A DNA stretch of 64,000 bases from Apoda limacodes. Its lineage: Eukaryota; Arthropoda; Insecta; Lepidoptera; Limacodidae. The stretch is from contig OX291544.1 of the NCBI GenBank assembly GCA_946406115.1, positions 18,927,521 to 18,991,520 of the forward strand, written 5' to 3'. Positions 10,425-21,858 of the stretch are shown piece by piece. Within the stretch, counting starts at the first letter, position 1; the number at the start of each line of letters is the position of its first letter. Below the pieces are notes generated by a model, which had not been told where the DNA came from, did no database searches, and was given only the letters and a program-made list of their open reading frames with translations. The position numbers and the translations under genes were made by a program.

Positions 10425-11476
10425 GCTTTGCCTTCTTTAGTCAGATCGAGCACTACGAGCACCATGTCTGCACTCTGATTTGTTACGGCTATTGTATATC
10501 CTGTGTACTTCCCTTACAGGGAGGCCTTGGACGAGTAAGTCTTCCTGGACAGTTTTTTCGGAGAATTCCTTAGGGACTCCCTTTATAACTGCCCTGAGCA
10601 CGCGTTCTTCGGCCAGCGAGTACGTATGTTACTCGTATTTCTGAGCCGTAAGAAAGGCCGTCAGATTTCGGAAATCTGTCGGTGTCGGGACCTGCACTTT
10701 GATGCCGCGCTCGGCATCATTGCGGGCGTGCGTATAGTTGATACGCTTGGCCTTCATAGCGTTAGCAATGTTTGACCAGGCCCCTTTGTCTTTGATGACA
10801 ACAGGGGGCAGAGATTTTTCCTTCCGTCCCGAAGTGGGACAGTCGGCCTGCGAAGAGGTGGCGGCGGGGGTTGTGTCCATGGCGGCTGGCTCAGGGCTGG
10901 CCGCCGAGGTGGACGGGGACGGGGAAACGCTAGGCGCTTTGAGGCGTTTTGCCACAGAATCGGAGGGAGGGGGAGAAGACTCCTGAGCGGATACCGCCGA
11001 AGCCTTTTTTGACTTGGCGGTCTTCTTCCGCTTTTTTCCCTTTTTGTTCCCAGGCCAACCACTTTGAAGCCTTCGTCGTCCTCGTTTGAGGACAACGCTG
11101 ACTCAGCGGACATTACGGCTACCGGGGACAGGGGTGCGGTTTCGGAGGTTGCGGGGGATGGGGTAGCGAGTGGCCGAGAAAGGGTCACATCAGCTACCGG
11201 AGTGGGGGGACGATTTGGCACAGGGGCCCGAAGAACGCCGCGAGCGGGACGCGGGTCGCGAGAGCGGGGGTCGCGGCAGAGAGAGCGCGAACGAGTGTGC
11301 GAGCGAGACGGGGAACGCGGCGGCGAACACAGAGAGGGCACGGATTTGTCATACGCTGTGAGGGCAGCCACAGCCTGGGAAGAGCAGGCTTGGACCAGAT
11401 CTGAGTGATCACGAAGACAAGCTTTGATGATCTCCCCTATCTGGTCCCGGGACATGCCTTTGAGTACTTCGGCCAT
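10425..11476 (-). pseudogene. Jockey-like LINE ORF1 (gag), N-terminal and central part
   Basis: The start is ATG at 11476 (MAEVLKGMSRDQ). An Arg/Ser/Pro-rich region follows (about residues 50-85), then an acidic stretch around SSNEDDEGFKVVG. A frameshift near 11040 moves the frame to a block reading KDKGAWSNIANAMKAKRINY and FRNLTAFL. After a further shift near 10630 comes the conserved pre-zinc-knuckle region (RAVIKGVPKEFSEKTVQEDL, MVLVVLDLTKEGKAIF). The high GC content contrasts with the surroundings but is normal for this LINE group. The nested LINE at 9683-10424 cuts the ORF. Confidence 0.75.
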
Positions 11477-12345
11477 CGCGGGAGTGGCCGAGGTGTAGTT
11501 GGTGTGTACCTAGTGACTCCCCACCATTGCTGGCGGGGAGCAAGAATACCTAAGTGTGGCCAAGCGCCCCGCAGTGCTACGGATTGCTTGGTGTGTACCT
11601 AACACCTACTCCTACGGCCGGGGTTACGTTGTCACCGTTAGGTTTCCCCCCGAGCAACGAGACTTTTTACGACTAAGAAACGTTTAGGTAGACCGCAACT
11701 CTGAAAAGAGCTATACGATCTCACCCACCAGCCCTTGAGCACTCAGAACTGGATTTCTTATAAACTAGACGCAATCGATACTTAAAACGCGAGAATGCGC
11801 GTAGTGGCGAACCGCTGAGGCGGAAATACTACACTAGCGATCCACCCAAAGCCGGGCAAACCAGCGTCAGTCAAAGAGCCAAGCAAAGGGACACCACTAT
11901 GCGTAGTAGTTCCGCGACTACGAGAACACACACTCACACACAAAAACACACAGTATCGCTACGATAAACTTCTCGTTATGGGCGCGAAAGTACACTCAAA
12001 GCGGGTCGAGAAGCAATTTCTCAGCCAATACACACAACCGAGCAGCGCTCAACACTCAGGCCGATTTTCCAAGAATTGCGGGCAATAATCCAAACAACAA
12101 TTCGAGGTAGTGTGCGCTGAGGCAAAACACCAAACAGGAATGCGCACCAGCTGAGTCACCACTGCAGGGAGCACAATGAGAGCACTTGACGCTATAGAAC
12201 ACGACCGCACAACACGAAAGTCGAATCGGGAATAATTTAAGGTGCGCTTCGGTTTTTATATATACTGAAGTGCAACTGAAACTTCAATAGCGCGATGTAG
12301 GACGCATGACGTCAGCCTTGCTTGTAAGCGGTACGATATGATCCG
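11477..12345 (-). mobile_element. Probable 5' UTR of the jockey-like LINE
   Basis: GC-richer sequence continues upstream of the gag ATG without an ORF, up to about 12345 where base composition falls back to the local AT-rich level. A TATATATAAAAA word reading toward the gag lies at 12253-12264. The exact 5' end cannot be fixed from the sequence alone. Confidence 0.5.
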
Positions 12346-12419
12346 CTACAAGACACACATAAACAAACGCCGCCTACTCCTTAATTCATTACATAATATA
12401 TACAAACATTAATAACAAC

Positions 12420-12667
12420 ATCATGCTTTCAAATCTTTAGAAGGGGTAACCAGCCGCTGGATACAAATCCATATGCTAATGTGAAGAATTGCCTTTTTAC
12501 ACCTAACATATCAATTTGTATTAAGTGTGTATTACATATGTGATAGTTAATATAAATTGATATTTTCATAGCAAATATGCAGTCAACAGAATAACCTCGA
12601 GCCAGGACTTGAACCTGCGATACCTTACATTCCATGTAAGTGCTTTACCAATTGAGCTATCGAGGCA
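12420..12667 (-). repeat. tRNA-derived SINE
   Basis: The head (12667-12594, minus) is tRNA-like: GCCTCGATAGCTCAATTGG contains the A box and GCAGGTTCAAGTCC the B box. A 5-bp anticodon stem CTTAC/GTAAG encloses ATGGAAT. The GGA anticodon would mean serine, but the long variable arm of tRNA-Ser is absent and the T/acceptor junction has an extra base, so it is not a functional tRNA. The body ends with GGATTTGTATCCAGCGGCTG, resembling the SINE tail at 34755-35026. Confidence 0.65.
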
Positions 12668-13277
12668 CAAGTCTGGCTGATGAAAATTCTAACTACATCT
12701 TCGCTCTGGAAATACGCTTGTTACGAACCCAACCTTAAATAACCTTCAGGGAGTCGTAAACGAAAAAGGATTTTTTCTATGTATGTATATTTATATTGTA
12801 TTTCTTAATTCTATGAAGATTTTGTGTGTGTTGGTAAGATTGATCTACTAGGACTTTATAGGTCACTAGACGTTTTATGTAACAATTTTTATATCATGTT
12901 TTTCACTTAAACTACATCATGCCTAATTTATTTTCTTGTGAACACAATAAATACTAGTTATAGGTATCCCATTCGTTTCATATAAAGTACTGCTGCCAAA
13001 TCAACATAACAGTTCAGCCAACAGTTATTTAAGATTCATTTGGCTACAAGACCTGCATCTGTGGCTAGCAGTGCTTGGCATCGGGGCGGACCGGTCAGAT
13101 AGCTGCGGCCGCTGGCACCCTGACGGGGTCCCTCGCCAAACGACTTCACAGATGGCGCGGATTAGAAACTTGGCTGCTTTTTCATAGATTAACATTTATT
13201 TAAATGTGCCTCTCTATCAGTTTCTTCATTCAGTACAATTTCATATTTAATCAAAGCGCGCCCCGTTTTATATGTCT
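12668..13277. other. Gene-free stretch with a GC-rich island
   Basis: Mostly AT-rich. 13030-13160 is GC-rich (GGCATCGGGGCGGACCGGTC, then CTGGCACCCTGACGGGG), and I cannot assign it to a gene or known repeat. Confidence 0.3.
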
Positions 13278-13700
13278 AATTTAGGGTTCCGTACCCAAAG
13301 GGTAAAAATCCTATTACTAAGACTCCGCTGTCCGTCCGTCTGTCACTAGGCTGTATCTCATGAACCGCGATAGTTTGACGGTTGAAATTTTCCCAGATGA
13401 TGTATTTCCGTTGCCGCTGTAACAAAAAATACTAAAAAACAAATTAAAATAAATATTTAAGGCGGCTTCTATACAACAAACGTGATTTTTTTGCTCGTAT
13501 TTGCTCAATATTGATAACGGCAAGAGGTAGACGCTTGAAATATTCACATAATATTTATTTATATATTCACTTTAAAAATAAATAATTTAATTAAAATACA
13601 ACAAATATTTGAGTGGCTCCCATACAACAAACGTGATTTTATTGCCGTTACGGAACCTTTCTCGCGCGAATCCGAATTGCACTTGGCCGATTTTTACCTA
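13278..13700 (+). repeat. 'CCGTCCGTC' family repeat, type 1 copy B
   Basis: It starts at TTTAGGGTTCCGTACCCAAA, carries GTCCGTCCGTCTGTCAC and CTGTATCTCATGAACCGC, and ends near GAATTGCACTTGGCCG. Same layout as the copies at 4079 and 36508. Confidence 0.8.
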
Positions 13701-14357
13701 TAATGAGTCCGAAAATCGGTATAGCTGAATTGTTTTTTTATTTAAGTTTTGTGACCTGGGGAATCATATGCGAATATTTTCAGGTTGATGTCTGTGTGTG
13801 TTCGTTTGAGTACCACACTAGAACGTAGGCATAATGCAAATCCACTTTTCAATCCGAGGTGTTTTTGGTGGGTTGTCCGATTGACTTAACCATTTTATCA
13901 TATTCTACGCGCGATTTTTTCTGAAGGTCACTGGTTTTCATAAAGAGATTTCAATTTGTCCTCAGATTTAAGTCGATCTTTCACGTTGAAGCTCGAAAGT
14001 ATGTTAGTTAGTGCCACTGTTGATTTATACACACATTACTATACACTCCAGTCTTGTTGTTAGTGCTTTGCGAGGACTAATGCGTTAAAGTTTACACTTT
14101 AGTCCTTGGTACCGTAGCTTTCTAAAAAAAAAGTGTTAACAAGTCCTTGGTGGGGCAGCTGTTCTAGATAGAATGTATCGAAGTCCTCGATATAGCGGTT
14201 TTTCCAATCTGTATACAAGTCCTCAGTTTAATTATAGTACTGTAAAGAATGTACCAATCCAATACCAACACAATCAGTTCATCTTAGCTGACTTGCCTAT
14301 TAACTACAGTGCCGGATGCCAACAGAACCTTTTTACCTATCTTTACTTGTCTTTATT

Positions 14358-14649
14358 CTAACCCGACTTCAAGAAAGGAGGAGGTTCTCAATGCCGATGT
14401 TTGATTTTTTTATGTATGTTCGGGCATATATAGACGGATTTTTAAATATATTTTTTATTTAAAAGGGTATACTTCCCAGGTACTCCCATACTAATGTAGT
14501 GAATTCAAAACTTAAATTTTTGGTCAAAAAAAGTTATATTAGTATTAATTTGGAACTGGTGGAACGCGTTTTATGTTGATGATTGTATAAAATATGACAC
14601 CAACTTCAAACTGTAATCCAGATCAGATTTTTGGAAAGAAGTAATTATT
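14358..14649 (+). repeat. 'ACCGACTTCAAAAAAGGAGG' family repeat, left part
   Basis: It begins ACCCGACTTCAAGAAAGGAG and runs to CAGATCAGATTTTTGGAAAG then AAGTAATTATTTTTA. The right end of the same copy, GTGCATCTTTTTGAAGCCGG, is at 15965-15990; the LINE between them is an insertion. An uninterrupted equivalent of the junction is at 41030-41090. Confidence 0.7.
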
Positions 14650-15955
14650 TTTACCTTTTTTTTTTTTTTATACCACTAAGGTGGCAAATAAGCACACGGT
14701 CCCCCTGATGGTAAGCGTTCACCGTGGCCTATGGACGCTTGCAACACCAGGGGTATCACTCGCGCCTTGCCGACCCTTCAAAAAATCCAATAACTTCTTT
14801 CTTGTCTGTAGTCCTTAGTGAAAACCTTGGCTCATTCCACAACCCAAGCGTTCGCGGGAGAAAGTTTCTCTGATACCGCACGACCATTTCGGTTCTAAAG
14901 TATGAGAATGAATTCCCTGCCGATGGCGAGCGGTGCGATGGTAGAAAGTAGCCGTGGGCATCTTTTCGAACAATTCCTCAGAACACATCCCATTGTATAA
15001 GGACACACAGGGAGGCAAAATCTCTCCTCAGACTTACGGGTTCGATACGGCAAGTGAGTTTGGGATTGTCGACAATTCTCACAGCCCGTCGTTGAACCGA
15101 GTCAAAAGGTCCAGCTGGTATCCGGGTGCACCCGCCCAGAGATGGCAGCAGTACTCCATATTGGGCCGAACTTGCCACTTGTAAAGCAGCAACCTCTGCC
15201 CCGACGTGAAGTATTGCCTCGCTCTGTTGAGTACACCTAGTTTTTTGGACGCTAGCTTCACCTTGTCATACAAATGATAGCGGAACTGAACATCGCTGGA
15301 GATTTCAACACCAAGGATCCCAATGATCTTGGAGATGGAGAGGGGACTGTTCTGGAATTGTGGGACTACAGTGAATGGGGTTTTCTTAGCGGTGAACGCG
15401 CAGGCTTGTGTCTTTGTAGGTTTGAATCAGACCAAGTTTACCCGTCCTCAGTCAGAGACCTTGGAGAGTGTGGTCTCGATTTGAGACACAAGTTCATCGC
15501 GGTTTTCCTCCACAACGGAACGAGGGATGTTTGCACGACCCGTATAATAAAGTGTCTCCAGTACTGTCATCTGCATAGCAATGTATGTTGTTGATGGATA
15601 ACATGTCATTGATATGCAGTAGAAAGAGCGTAGGAGACAGCACAGAGCCTTGCGGGACACCAGCATTAATGTCCATGCCATCAGAGCAACTACCGTCAAC
15701 TACGGTTTGTATGCGTCTGCCGGACAAAAAGCTAGCCACCCATTTGCACAAACCCTCGGGCACTCCGTAAGATGGCAACTTCGATAGAAGACCCCGGTGC
15801 CAGACCCGATCGAACGCCTTCGCTATGTCCAGGTTACAATGCCTCCCCTTGACTCTCAATGGCTAGTGCCCATCGGTGTGTGAGATACACTAGAAGGTCA
15901 TCAGTCGAGCAACCGTGGCGAAAGCCATATTGACGATCACTGACCAGGTCGTGTT
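14650..15955 (-). mobile_element. 5'-truncated LINE (reverse transcriptase plus 3' UTR)
   Basis: Minus strand. RT block 15859-15494 reads NLDIAKAFDRVWHRGLLSKL, INAGVPQGSVLSP and the catalytic YADD. After a frameshift, 15699-15448 and then 15273-14815 continue through the thumb and C-terminal domain (FRYHLYDKVKLASKKLG, WAGAPGYQLD, EPVSLRRDFASL). The 3' UTR (14815-14650) holds the lepidopteran word GATGGTAAGCGTTCACCGTG and ends in a T-run on the plus strand. The 5' half is missing. Related 3' UTR pieces lie at 26440-26590, 38265-38400 and weakly at 20660-20740. Confidence 0.85.
15494..15859 (-). pseudogene. RT palm fragment of the 14.7-16.0 kb LINE
   Basis: Open for 121 codons with the RT motifs AKAFDRVWHRG, GVPQGSVLSPTLFLLHINDM and YADD. 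The frame is lost immediately after YADDST, where the downstream sequence continues in another frame. Enzymatically dead in this copy. Confidence 0.85.
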
Positions 15956-16254
15956 CTTCTTTACAGTGCATCTTTTTGAAGCCGGTTGTTCTTTAGTGGT
16001 TATGAAGTCGGTTTATTTTCTTATTAAAAAAGTTTATTTTTGAATATTCAGTTGCCCTATAAAACAAATTTCATTTTACAGTTGTTCCTTAAATGCAATA
16101 TTAGAGAAACAAGGGTTCGGTTGTTACCACATTTCTACGGAAATTATAAAAGTAATTGATTGAATATACATAACAAGACTGAAAGCGTTTAAATTACCTT
16201 TTAACATTTGTCTACGGACGGACAGATATGATGAAACTGTATAATGGTTACCGT

Positions 16255-16500
16255 TTTTAGGGTTCCTTATCCTTACAGTTTCGCCATGTCCGTACGTCCG
16301 TCCGTCTGTCCGCGGCTTAGTTCAAAAACTACTAATACGAGAAAGCTGCAATTTGGCAGGGATATACACATTGATCAAGCCGACAAAGTGGTAAAATAAA
16401 ATCATTGAAAAAAGAAGTTTTTTACTGGTACACGTGAAGTGGGGACGTAATTTTTTTTTCTCGTTTTACCCATCGTGTGGTGTATCGTTGGATATAGGGT
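16255..16500 (+). repeat. 'CCGTCCGTC' family repeat, type 3
   Basis: It starts TTTTTAGGGTTCCTTATCCT, contains CGTACGTCCGTCCGTCTGTC, GAAAGCTGCAATTTGGCA and a late word CCCATCGTGTGGTGTATCGT. A short remnant of the same end occurs at 58230-58285. Non-coding. Confidence 0.6.
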
Positions 16501-16589
16501 TGCCAGGTCTTAAAACCGAAAATCCGGACAGACCAGTAGGTTTAGCCGGACATTTGGGTAAAAAACATTTTATTTTTTACGTAACTTAA

Positions 16590-17915
16590 AAGGAAAGAAG
16601 GGAACCTTTATAGGGTTACTTTGTTGTCCGTCTGTTTGTCTGCCTGACTGCCTGTCTTGTCTCTGTCAAGACCCTTTTTCTTAGAAACGCGTAAAGGTAT
16701 CAAGTTCAAATTATATCAAATTCTAAGGTCTGCGGTCTCTTGAAGTTGTAAACAAATCCAGCTTCTAAATCAACATCATAAGAAATACGGCCAAAATACG
16801 GTCATTTTTGTCGCATATTTTTGCATTCACAAATATATCAAGACCTATGGGGTACTTTCCGTTATCCTAGAATCATGAAATTTTACACGAAGCAAGGTCT
16901 TCGTGTCGAGCATCACAAATATAGGATAAAATCCGAAATTTGTTAATTTTCTTTTTGGCAAAACATTTCTTCTTGGCTTACGGCCATGTCACATTAGTAT
17001 TTCTGCAGCATATTGTAAAAAATATACAGTTAGCGTAGTAATTTATCAGAATGCTTTTATTAATTTCAGGTTCCTAAATAACTTACTGGGTCATTAATTT
17101 TATTCATTCCGGTCGAATTCTCGGCAGAGTTTGCCATGGAATATAAAATAAGTGTTTAATTAATATTAAGAACAAAATTTTACGGTCCCTTGAAGCTGTA
17201 TAAATATCAAACTTCTATGTCAACGCAATAAAACAACACGACCGAAATACAGCGATATTTGTCGCATATTTTGGCATTTCAAACTAAATCAAGACCTATG
17301 GGGTACTTCCCGTAATCCTAGATTCTAGGACCTGGAACCATAAAATTTTACACGAACGACAACGTCTTGCATCAGAAATATAGAGGAAAATCCGAAATTT
17401 GTAAATTTTTAATGTTGTTTATATCACAAAAAAGATTACTGTCAGTCTGTCCAGACCCTTTTACTGAAGAACGCGGTAGGTATCAAGTTGAAATTAATAT
17501 CAAATAGGTACTAAAGTCTAAAACAATAAACACCAATCTTCTAAAACAATGCAACACAAATATAAATTAATATCTGTTCAATGCTATAAAAAAATATATG
17601 TGGAAGATGAAATTAATATCAAATACTAAAGTCTACGCTCACTACAGTCAATGCAATAACAAAATATGCTTAAAACATACAGTTATTTTTGTCGCATATT
17701 GTGAAACAAATAAATCAAAACCTATGGGGTACTTCCCGTTGACTTATTATCATGAAATTTAGCAAGAAGCAAGATGTTACATCACAAATATAGGAAAAAA
17801 AAAACTGATAAATTAAGGCATAAACCTGTAAAATTTGATCACAGAGGTTCTATTATTTACATATAATAAGTTTGTACGAAGCCCAAAGGCCATTCTTGCA
17901 CTTGGCCGGTTTTGT
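16590..17915 (+). repeat. 'CCGTCCGTC' family repeat, type 2, internally triplicated
   Basis: Three imperfect tandem units share GACCCTTTTTCTTAGAAACGCG-like starts, 'GGGGTACTTCCCGT' and 'CATGAAATTTTACACGAAGC' words (about 16660, 17170 and 17440 onward). The tract ends in the shared family terminus TTGCACTTGGCCGGTTTT at 17905. Single-unit copies are at 19354 and, inverted, at 18113. Confidence 0.65.
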
Positions 17916-18004
17916 CTTTTTCATTACAAAACTCTTTGGCGGTTTACATACGACAATTATCTGTAAATTCCATATAAATTGATACAAAGATGACGGAAAT
18001 AAGA

Positions 18005-18112
18005 GCCTGTGTGTGTGTGATGTGTATACATCTATAGATATATACGTATGTATGTATGTGTGTATGTTTTATGTGTAAATGTGTATGTATTATATATATA
18101 TATATATATATA
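18005..18112. repeat. Compound TG/TA/GTAT microsatellite
   Basis: Runs of GTGTGTGTG, ATGTATGTATGTGTGTATG and a TA run at 18091-18112. Confidence 0.9.
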
Positions 18113-18404
18113 TCAAGATTCTGAGTTCACGGAAAGTACCCTGTAGGTTTTGATTCCCTTGCGAGTTTCGAAAATTTGCGGCATAAACGGCTGTATCTTT
18201 TGATTGCGTCGACTTAGAAATTTGATTTTTTCACAGCTTCAAGGGACAGTAGACTTAAGTATTTGATATAAATTTTAGCTTGATACCTCTACGCGTTCTT
18301 AAGAAAAAGGGTCTTGACAGACGCACGCACTGACGGACGGACGGACGGACAACAAAGTGATGCTATAGGGCTTCCGTTTATGCCTTTTGAGGTACGGAAC
18401 CCAA
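18113..18404 (-). repeat. 'CCGTCCGTC' family repeat, type 2, inverted copy
   Basis: Minus orientation. It starts (rightmost) at GGTTCCGTACCTCAAAAGGC and passes GTCCGTCCGTCCGTCAGTGC, ACGCGTAGAGGTATCAAGCT and the GGGTACTTTCCGTGAACTC word. The GCACTTGGCCGG terminus is missing, so it is truncated at the TA microsatellite. Confidence 0.75.
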
Positions 18405-19350
18405 AAAGCGATTTTTTCCAGTCGACCTTTGGGTAGAGGAAAAAAAAATTTTTTTTTGTTTTTAAAGTTAAAATTTAATCAAGTAAAACGTCTTTTTAGG
18501 GGTCGCTGTCACCTATACTTATGGTCCCTGGATTACCCATGAGTCTAACGATTAAAGATTAGATAAGACTATTCTCTCACCTTATATACCTACATAAGGT
18601 GAGTAATCAAATTGAAATAAATGTTCAATATAGGCCAACTGTCGAAGGGTCAGCTATAACTCGAGAAATAAATACCCGGATAGGGGAAATGGTGAATAAA
18701 GTGATAACTGGATATTTTCCGACTGATTGATTGATTCTATGACGGTTCTGTGTGGGGTTAATGCCCTACAATTTAGGAATCAGACTGCTTTCCTGTAAGG
18801 GTTTCGAATTTATACCTATAATGATCGTAAATCTATTGTCAATTTGAGAATTCTTAAGTTTAAGGTATAAGTTAAACAGGAACACAATAATTCAGACAAA
18901 AAGTGACGATAAATCTATACTTAGCTAATGATTTGTTTTTGTTTAAACGTACAAATCTCTATGGAAGTACCAATTGTATTAAAAAAATCTTTTTATTTGA
19001 AAGCCCAATTCTTGAGAAACATAAAGGTTATTCAACATCACGCTATGACCCTTAGGAGCCGAGCTAAGCGAAAACGAAGTACCTAATAGCCTGGGTGAGC
19101 AATGCAAAGTATTGTAATGATGCGCTATGTTGTGGGGGTAGGGGCGCTGCAACGGGAAGGGCAGGTATTTTTGAATAAATAAAAACTAAATCTATAATTT
19201 TATTAATCTATATTAATTTTAGTTACGAACATGTCAGGCCATGCCGAGTCGAGTATAGGGTTCAGTACGCACAATTTGTAATTTAAGTCCGAAAATAAAT
19301 CTAACTTTGTCGGCTATCACACCCCAAGTCTTTGACTTGAGGTTGTTGTG
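18405..19350. other. Gene-free AT-rich stretch
   Basis: No RT, transposase, TIR or exon-like signals recognised. 19030-19110 resembles the '...GCTATGACCCT...GAGCCGAG' portion of the retroelement tail at 3500-3560, inverted. Confidence 0.3.
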
Positions 19351-19353
19351 TTT

Positions 19354-19812
19354 TTAGAGTTCCGTACCTCAATAGGAAAAAACGGAACCCTCATAGGATC
19401 ACTTTGTTGTCCATCCGTCTGTCAAGACCCTTTTTCTTAGCACGCGTGGAGGTATCAAGCTAAAATGGTTATCAAATACTTAGGTCTACTGTCCCTTGAA
19501 GCTGTGAAAAAATCAAACTGCTAAGCCAACTCAATCAGAAGATACAGTCGTTTATGCCGCAAATTTTCAAAACTCGCAAGGGAATCAAAACCTACAGTGT
19601 ACTTCCCGTGAACTCAGAATCTTGAAATTTGGTACGAAGCAACGTCTTTGCGTAAAATTGCGAAAACCGTAAATTTTTAGTTACATGGTATAATAAAAAA
19701 ATTATATAAAATAAATTATAAAAAATAATAAATTTAATAAAATACAACAATATATAATAAGTTTGCACGGAAGTCTCGGTGCGCGAGCCAGACTCGCACT
19801 TGGCCGTTTTTT
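19354..19812 (+). repeat. 'CCGTCCGTC' family repeat, type 2, best copy
   Basis: It runs from AGAGTTCCGTACCTCAATAG through GATCACTTTGTTGTCCATCC, ACTGTCCCTTGAAGCTGTG and GTACTTCCCGTGAACTCAG to the terminus GACTCGCACTTGGCCG. The copies at 16590 and 18113 can be read against it. Confidence 0.8.
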
Positions 19813-20039
19813 TTAAGTTAGTAACTTTATGTGCTAGTATCCTGGATATTTACGATAATGCGTACGGTGCGATCTTGACCAGGCTTAGTGTCGAAAATGG
19901 CCACTTTAGAGCTAAAAAATTACATATAGGGCATAATTTAAAAATAATGTCTAAGAAAGCTCACAATGATTTTAAAAGCGCTCGATAAGTTTATGAAAAA
20001 TATTTTGATGCTCACTTTGTTTTTTGTTTAGAGTTTGTA

Positions 20040-20335
20040 TGTTTGATTGTAGCATCGGGCAATCCAGTCCGGTGAGAAACCAAGAGACATCTGCGTACGA
20101 CCTGTGCGTACTAAGGAAGGTGGACTACTTTTCGGTAGGCTGCTACGAATGGACTCTGCATATCAGAGTCTCTTAGCACGTGCAGTGGTGGGCAGGCTTG
20201 GCGGGCACTTTACTGTGCAGCCGGGTAGGCACTTTGTGCCACCGTCGTAAATTGTACGCTGGGCGACGACTTGGTATTTCAGAGCCCTAGTCAGGCGGGA
20301 GCGATGGCCTTTGCTTGGGTGTCTCTATAAGAATA
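20040..20335. repeat. GC-rich unclassified block
   Basis: About 300 bases are clearly GC-richer than both flanks, with words such as GTGGTGGGCAGGCTTGGCGG and GCCCTAGTCAGGCGGGAGCG, and end abruptly at an AT-rich ATAAGAATATTC. No long ORF on either strand. It may be a fragment of a GC-rich LINE or a SINE-like unit; I do not recognise it. Confidence 0.35.
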
Positions 20336-21800
20336 TTCTTTGTACGAAGAAAAAATAAAAAATATCTCATGGCGGCGCTGGTCAGCTTCTTTAGGCAAAT
20401 TCACTAAACAACTTTGAGACTAAGCATTTCCAAAAATGTTTTTTTTTCATATTTAGGCCTGCTTGTTAGGACCTGTTGCGGTCGTTGGTTGTTGTTGATC
20501 ATGCCACTTACTCACAGCTGCTGTGATCTATATTGTCGGCAAATTGAAGGTGTTTCGCCATTTCTGATAATTTTACAATCCACTCACGTAAATTAAACAA
20601 TTTCAAAAAAAATTACATCTGACACCTTTCCGCAAATAGATCGGTTTTTTGTTATCAATTTTTTATCACTAAGATAGCAAACAAGAACATTTTCCGCCCC
20701 GCCTGATGTTAGGCGATTACCGAAGCTTTTACTTATAAAGTAGCTAGCTTGTACTTATAATATAGTTAATTATATACTAACCAAGTTTCTCTTACGCCAA
20801 CATAACCTTATTTTCTAAATGATCTAGAAACTGGACATCGTTGACCATATCGACACCCAGCATTTTAATGCTTTTGAAGATGTTTGGTCACCAGGTACAC
20901 TGGCGTGGCGAACAATATTCTCTGGGTATACCTAGGTGGTGAGCGACCGAGGTAATTAAACAATGATTCACATTTTATATCTATATTTTTAGGCTGAGCT
21001 TAATTGCACACTTATAGTATAACCAAAGATTTCTATGTATTTCTAAAGCTGTGGTCGTCTATGTAAACACGGACGAGAGCTGAAAAACTGTTTATTCCAT
21101 TGACATATGTGCACTGGTATAGCAAAGTTGTCTTTATTGGGTGGGTATTATAAAATAACCAAATTTTTTTGCTTTTTTTTTCTGTAATTCCACGGCACCC
21201 GACCATAAAGTCAAAAACAACGTGTTCGTCTCATGGAGCCGTATACAAAGTATATTTTACCATTTCCATTGAAGAATCATAATGACTGGATATCGTGTCA
21301 AGAGCTGCAGCTGAAGCGATAAGTTTTCTTTTACTTGGCAGTTGGCATCTTGGAATTTATATAGCTTTAGCTTCGAATCACGTCCCGACACAGACGGGCA
21401 CGGATCGTGTGTGGCAGGAGCCTAGGTGCGTTGCGTGGCCGTCCAATGTCGTAGATCGTGCGTGGTGTCATTCGTAAAAGTACGCACCGTTGGAACTTAC
21501 CTTTATATATTTACTGGAAAGTTTGTCGGTATGAAGTGTTCGCTTTATATGTATATTATATTTTTTAATTAATTACACTACATTGCATTTTTGTATCTTT
21601 CATCAGAATCATTTCTATTACTAGTAGCAAGCAGGAGTATGCAGGTCAAACACACGTGTGATGTTACATTTCTGTTATTGATACTTCAAATACCTAAGGC
21701 CGCCTCCGCACTGCGGGTGGCTTGCTTAACGACTAGCGCGTGGTTGCCTGGTGACCTGCTATATGGGCGCTAGGCGTTTAGCAAGTTTGTTCGCGTCGGA
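20336..21800. other. Gene-free stretch downstream of the Popeye gene
   Basis: AT-rich, with one weak LINE 3' UTR relic at 20660-20740 (CCTGATGTTAGGCGATTACC). Short open frames here lack motifs. Confidence 0.3.
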
Positions 21801-21822
21801 AATCATTCCTTTGTATGTTTTT

Positions 21823-21828
21823 TTTATT
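21823..21828 (-). terminator. Candidate polyadenylation signal of the Popeye gene
   Basis: AATAAA on the minus strand, about 30 nt beyond the stop codon. It would give a very short 3' UTR; further AT-rich signals lie to the left. Confidence 0.4.
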
Positions 21829-21858
21829 TCCTATATTTTCCCCTTTTCAGCCTTTGGT

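Noticed and set aside
12594..12666. Cloverleaf-like minus-strand sequence as a functional tRNA-Ser(GGA)
   Set aside because: No long variable arm, imperfect D and T stems, one extra base before the acceptor strand, and a SINE-like body directly attached. Better explained as a SINE head.
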